From Stratiolaelaps scimitus (lineage: Eukaryota; Arthropoda; Arachnida; Mesostigmata; Laelapidae): 64,000 bases of DNA. Shown piece after piece: positions 59,201 through 64,000 of the stretch. The DNA lies in contig JABWDB010000004.1 in NCBI GenBank assembly GCA_019614645.1, positions 17,050,001-17,114,000 on the forward strand, in the 5' to 3' direction. The translations under genes were made by a program, and so were the position numbers. Under the pieces are notes generated by a model. That model was not told the origin of the DNA and searched no databases. It worked only from the letters and a program-made list of their open reading frames with translations. Numbering within the stretch: the stretch's first letter is position 1; each line of letters begins with the position of its first letter.

Positions 59201-60360
59201 TGGGTCTTCGACAACAACGACGGATGACGATGAAGCGTCTCCTCCGTCACTGACATTGGGCTCACTTACCTAGTTTGTTGTTGTTGCTGCTGCTGCTGCT
59301 GCTTTCCTGCTGGCGGCGTTGACGGAACGTTGCGCCAGCGAATGTGACAGTGTGTATGTATGTCACGATTTTATTACCACTTCTCCCCATTCGAAAGTTT
59401 CTACTATGCTGTCGTTGGCGGACACGCTGCCCTTGCTATGCCTGCGGATCTTCCTCGTCGAGCATGTGGCCTACAGGGCAGAAATAGCACAACGCAATAC
59501 TAACCCAATTAATGATGAAGGGCCGATGAGGAGGGTATTTTGGGAACAAGCAGAACGAAGAAAGGAAGGAAACGCTGCCCAAGAGCACGCCTGCCCCAAT
59601 GAAAACATACGTGTTTCTATGAACCAACGTATGAACGTACTTGCATAGGTTCCTACGTGCGTACCTAAAAAACTCACTCAGTGTATGATATTCTATCTGT
59701 GTAGTAATTCGGAAGGGGGATTATTAGATGATGTTATTATTAGGAATTCCTTGCTTCTTGCTTTATTTTTGGCCAGTGGAATGCCTAAAGGTCGTCTTGC
59801 TGTCTAACTATAATATATTGTGGGCGCCCTTATTGTTTATCATATAATACCGCCCGCCTACGAATCCGTGAAGTCGACCACACTTATCGGCGAGTATATG
59901 CGATGCTGGAAATGAGACACAATGTGCCTATAGAGAGATTTGTCATATCTGAACGAGTCATAGCATTTGCTTGAACTGGAATGGGACTCCAGAAGCGATA
60001 GGGTGACATTTCGTTCTGGGGCTGTGATCTTGCCCGATAAGGCGATTCCAATTCTCACATTCCCATAAAGTGGAGCAAGTACCACAGTGCTGATAACACA
60101 ATGAAAAGCCCACGCAAATCATCGCAGTCCGTGAAACAGTAACACGTGCGCATCCTTGCAATAATACACGTACGAACACGAAGGAAACTGGCAAAAGGTA
60201 AATATGAATAGGACTATCCAATAATGAGGCTATCTAGCATTATTACATAATGTACTTCTACAATCTAATGAATCTTTCGTACTAACAATAAGGCACTGCT
60301 TTTTTGTTTGCTTTCGAATGAAGAGGCTGACCTGAATATCAGTCCACACCCACACACCTA

Positions 60361-60445
60361 TATGGCGCTCTTAGTAATCACACTCGTATGCTGTGGGTTT
60401 CATTCAGAAGCGACACCCGGTTCCGATTCCCAAACGTATTAGTAA
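60361..60445 (+). repeat. tRNA-derived SINE-like segment (weak)
   Basis: A B-box-like GGTTCCGATTCCC lies at about 60419-60431, with a poor A-box candidate about 50 nt upstream. Confidence 0.35.
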
Positions 60446-60878
60446 TATATGCGCCGCGCATTTGCGGATAGTCCCATATGCATATCTATTCATATTTATT
60501 TGTAGTAGATGATTTTGAACAAATTCTCTATTGAGGGCATTATCGTAACTTACAAATAGATTGGCATTGATACAAAAGTGCAGAGAGGCAACGCCATCCT
60601 CTTCCTCGGGATAATGTCAGCCTCGGCCCCGGTCCCCTACTAACCCCCCAAATCCCTAGAAATAATTCCTAGTTATGTTTGAAGTATGTTTGAATAAATA
60701 ATTTGATCCCATGGCTAGTGTAAAGTGTATGTCAAAATTGCCAATCTAAGGGATAGCATTCAATAGTGGCATGCTGTCAACAAGAATCAACTCCCCAGTT
60801 CGCAATACGTGGCGAAATGGTTCATTATTTATGGTGTTATTATAAACCGATAATATTAAACAGAAAACTTATGTGGTT

Positions 60879-60916
60879 ATGTTGCAATAGCAATTATTAC
60901 GTTGCTATTGCAACAT
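60879..60916. other. Near-perfect hairpin (15-bp stem, 8-nt loop)
   Basis: ATGTTGCAATAGCAA and its exact reverse complement flank TTATTACG. After a small bulge the stem can extend with GGT/ACC. Nothing around it is coding. It could be a structural RNA, a palindrome or a small fold-back remnant. Confidence 0.5.
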
Positions 60917-63786
60917 GTACCAAGATGTGTACTCCCTTCGCATGATAACTTAGCCGATTTCCCAAGTACAAGGAATAACGCTAGCACAACGCCGATCTAT
61001 TTTTTTTGCCTTCCTTCTGCCTTGCTCACAATAAGCGATCGTCAATGTTCAGCTACCCGTCTTAACAATTCCTTTGACATCTCAACCTTTCCGCTGGAGA
61101 GATTGACCTCTCCAGTCGGGAACCCTGGTAAATCCGCGTGTGCGACGATCGTAAGTGGATTTAGCTGTGTGAATTGTGGTTCATACTTCCCTGTTGACTA
61201 CTCACATGTTCGTTGTTCGAGTGGCGACGGGTGCGAAACCAGACGAAATCAGTGGCGGCGCCCCTTACTTGGTTTAGGGTCGGACGACACGTGTCGAAAC
61301 ACCGCGACAACACGTTATCTACCTATTTATCTGTTAAGGCTGCGTATCTATCAAGTGAAACAGCGAAAGTTATTCGAGAAAGGGATAAAGTTCGAGATCT
61401 AGGCTAAATCCACATTCTGTTGGATGAGAAGAAAGTGTGTGCTTAACGCCCGTTGAGTGCTCCTGCGGATCCGACCTGCTGCAAGATCGAAGAGACTGAA
61501 GGGATGGTTTGCTATGGAAGGTGTTCGTCTCGACCGGACGAGAGAATCAGCGGCAGTAGGCTGCCGACTCGGTTCGCATACCGAGTAGTTTGAAATAGGA
61601 AGAGCTGGCCATAGGATGTGAGTACGGATCACCCTCGAGCGAATCATCTCCACAATGTATATATATATATATAAAGCTACTGCCCGAATAAAAAAGTAGC
61701 GCTTCACAAAGTTGAGAGACAGAGAGACGACACTGCCTTGAAAATCACCGTGGTATTACCAGCTCCATGGGGAGTCTGTGTGTAACGATGCGGTGTCTTG
61801 TGAACGCGCACACTATTATTATAATTTTGGTATTGTAGACGTCTCTTGTCGCCAAGGCCGCCTCTGCATATTGCATCTCTTGTCTCTGCACATGATATGT
61901 GTGCCGGGTGGTTGTCTCAGTACGACCTCTTTAGTTCATATACGGTGTTATCTATTTAATTGCTTCCCACGGTTACACTTATCGAATGAGCAATGTTTGC
62001 AATTGGTCCAATGTGTAGCCATATTTGTGCGTACGACGTTCACTGTAGTTCCCTTGAAGTTCTGCCATATTATCATTGTAATTATTTTATTATGTTAGTA
62101 ATTTTGGTTTCCATTAATTAGGATGTATTTTATGCATTTTACGGGGTTATACATAACTACTGGTATGTACTGGTTCTTATGTTCATACAACATACATAAA
62201 ATGGTTCATCGTTAATCAATATTGAATATCAGTGTCTTTAAACTGATGCGGCCCTTGAGTTTGAATGAAGCTTGTTTGGATCCTAGATCTATTTTGTGAT
62301 ATCGCGTGATTCCGGCAGTCAGATGGCCGTCGAAAATAAATGCATGTTTAATGGCAACGAGTTGTCGGCAAATAGCGAAAGTGAAGCGGTTGCGTCAAGT
62401 CATCATCATGTAGATAATTGAGATCGAACTGTATCATGAGATAAGCAACGCCATCCATTATGGCATCTCGTAAATCAACAATGATTTATTATCCGATTAA
62501 TACCCACTTCCCCGTTGCTAGGTCGCCTTTGAGTGACTCTAGTCCTATATAGGTCAGATCTCTGTATCTCCACGGTCATGTGTCTGTTGATATAGTGATA
62601 TCAGGTGTTGTCATTATATCAGCTTCCTTCATTCTTGTGCAGGTAGATATGGAGGAAAGTGGGCCAAATACTAATGGGGGAGTCCTTTTTACTTCCGTTT
62701 TCTATGCTTCGAAAAACTCTGAAAACACAATTCGTAGTGGTCATGGAATGCGATACCAATGGCAGTTGACGGCTCGTTGTTATACAGTCCACTTCGCCGG
62801 ATTCAATATTCAATTCATTTTAGTTAGCGAGCGCAGGCTGTAACACCAGAAACGCGCCGGTCCCGACCGTACCGGTGTATGTATGTGTGTATGCGCGTGT
62901 AATATATAGTAATAATAATGAACTAAGTTCCCATTTTGCTCATTTTTATGTAAGATTCATGCGCTTCTCAGTCATTTTATACAGATGTCGTCACGAGTGA
63001 ACGGAACGGGGACTGATCAGTTTGATTGTCCAACTAGCGTTACATTATGAGAAGGACGACAAATCGGGTGAAGAGACTATGCCATCTGGACTCGGATCCT
63101 ATTCCCTATCCTTTTGCGTTCATCCTATTGTCGTGGAGTACTAGCCAAGCTAGTGGACATTGGGGAATAGGCCAACCAGACCTGAGGTCAGCTCAGACAG
63201 ATTAAGTAGCGGCCTGCTCCAGTCTCCAGTGGCCCAGCGAAGCGTTACTGGGCCCACCCAAAAACACAAACTCACAGCTTGTAACAAGCTGGGCGGGGGA
63301 CGCGTAGAATGTGCGCTACAAGTGAGACACCAGGAATGAGCATGGGAGGGAGAAACTGGAAGTAACATAAGGTCGATTGAAGCGGAGCATTTTCACGATG
63401 GTGCAAGCCACTTGGCTTAATGCGTTCTTGATGGAGGCTACCCCCCCCCACCCGACCTACCGCTTCTCGCCTTTGACAAGTTGCGTGGGGTTCGCTTCAA
63501 GCGTCCGTCGACAACTCAACAGGCTCGGCACGCTTTCCTCTTGTTTCGAAGAAGGAATGGGTTGCTTGAGTGTTCAAGTGCCCTCTTCTTGGTGGACGAC
63601 AGTTTCAGGCGCTAGTTTTAAGTAAAACCTTGATCACTGCCGACACAGCAAGCCCCGTACACATACGCAAACACATAATAAGATAATCAGCCAAGCAGGA
63701 GATAGCGAACACCAGTTCCGTGTGAATTTTCAATGGGCGCCAAGTCCAGCTACTGTTGAAAGAATTGCCCAAAAGAAGATCAGCAG

Positions 63787-63814
<28 letters not shown>
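63787..63814. repeat. (TA)n microsatellite
   Basis: About 14 TA units near the right edge of the window. Confidence 0.9.
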
Positions 63815-63818
<4 letters not shown>

Positions 63819-64000
63819 TCTCGTTTATTCGTTGGCGCGGTTTGCTCTTGATAGACAGCAAGCACTGTCTGTGCCTTCATTGCATTGGCGTTTTCGAAAG
63901 CAATGACAGAGCCTACTAGTAGAACACTTTGGGGCAAACCGATCCCCGTACCACGCTTCTTACAAGTGTGTTCAAGCCACGATCTTGTCTTTCGGTAGTT

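Larger units (their letters stand above)
59201..64000. other. Intergenic, no gene recognised
   Basis: A CTG run near 59288-59303 follows the GC block. A 166-codon open stretch at 60902-61402 lacks an ATG start and has no domain. The remainder is AT-rich with the hairpin at 60879 and the TA tract at 63787. Confidence 0.3.

Noticed and set aside
60902..61402. A 166-codon open stretch, plus strand
   Set aside because: It starts at TTG inside the hairpin arm, has no early Met in good context and no domain.
1..64000. CRISPR arrays, operons, rRNA genes or bacterial features
   Set aside because: No regularly spaced repeats, ribosomal RNA sequence or prokaryotic gene packing was seen; introns show that the DNA is eukaryotic.

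Overview
This window looks like animal nuclear DNA. It is moderately AT-rich, has spliced genes with GT-AG introns of about 0.5-2.1 kb, many (TA)n and (GA)n microsatellites, tRNA-derived SINE-like sequences and a LINE. The protein families and gene structure suggest an arthropod. A mite or tick is a guess only; nothing here fixes the taxon. Most of the 64 kb is non-coding or repeat-derived.

Layout: (1) About 1.9-5.8 kb, minus strand, holds an apparently intact non-LTR retrotransposon of the CR1/L2 type. Its ORF1 has a PHD finger, a coiled coil and an RRM-like C-terminus. Its ORF2 has an APE-type endonuclease and a reverse transcriptase. The two ORFs are in one frame, separated by a single TGA followed by CTA, and ORF2 has no ATG before its catalytic residues. 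This is the most unusual observation in the window. (2) 14.4-15.2 kb, plus strand, is a single-exon 275-residue membrane protein of the TMBIM/Lifeguard (BI-1) family, divergent but keeping the two aspartates of the family. (3) 19.5-23.4 kb, minus strand, is a four-exon mitochondrial carnitine/acylcarnitine carrier (SLC25A20 type). (4) 44.6-48.7 kb, plus strand, is a four-exon Ras-family small GTPase of the RASD/Ras-dva kind with a C-terminal CaaX box (CNVS).

Between these lie a degraded reverse-transcriptase fossil (35.3-35.95 kb), a 620-bp fold-back element with arms of about 206 bp (38.4-39.05 kb), two neighbouring short hairpins (34.84-35.05 kb), a third near-perfect hairpin (60.88 kb), two copies of an unnamed dispersed repeat (53.3 and 55.1 kb), five SINE-like tRNA-derived segments, and several GC-rich blocks that could be promoters or 5' exons (7.6-8.9, 32.3-33.1, 42.5-42.95, 51.85-52.15, 58.2-59.2 kb). 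Three phase-compatible open segments on the minus strand between 54.4 and 57.9 kb may be exons of an unidentified gene.

The genes show no operon-like or pathway link. The carrier acts in fatty-acid import into mitochondria, the Lifeguard protein in internal membranes (calcium and cell-death control in its family), and the GTPase in membrane signalling. All calls were made by eye from the sequence. Exon joins were checked for splice dinucleotides and phase, but there is no transcript evidence.
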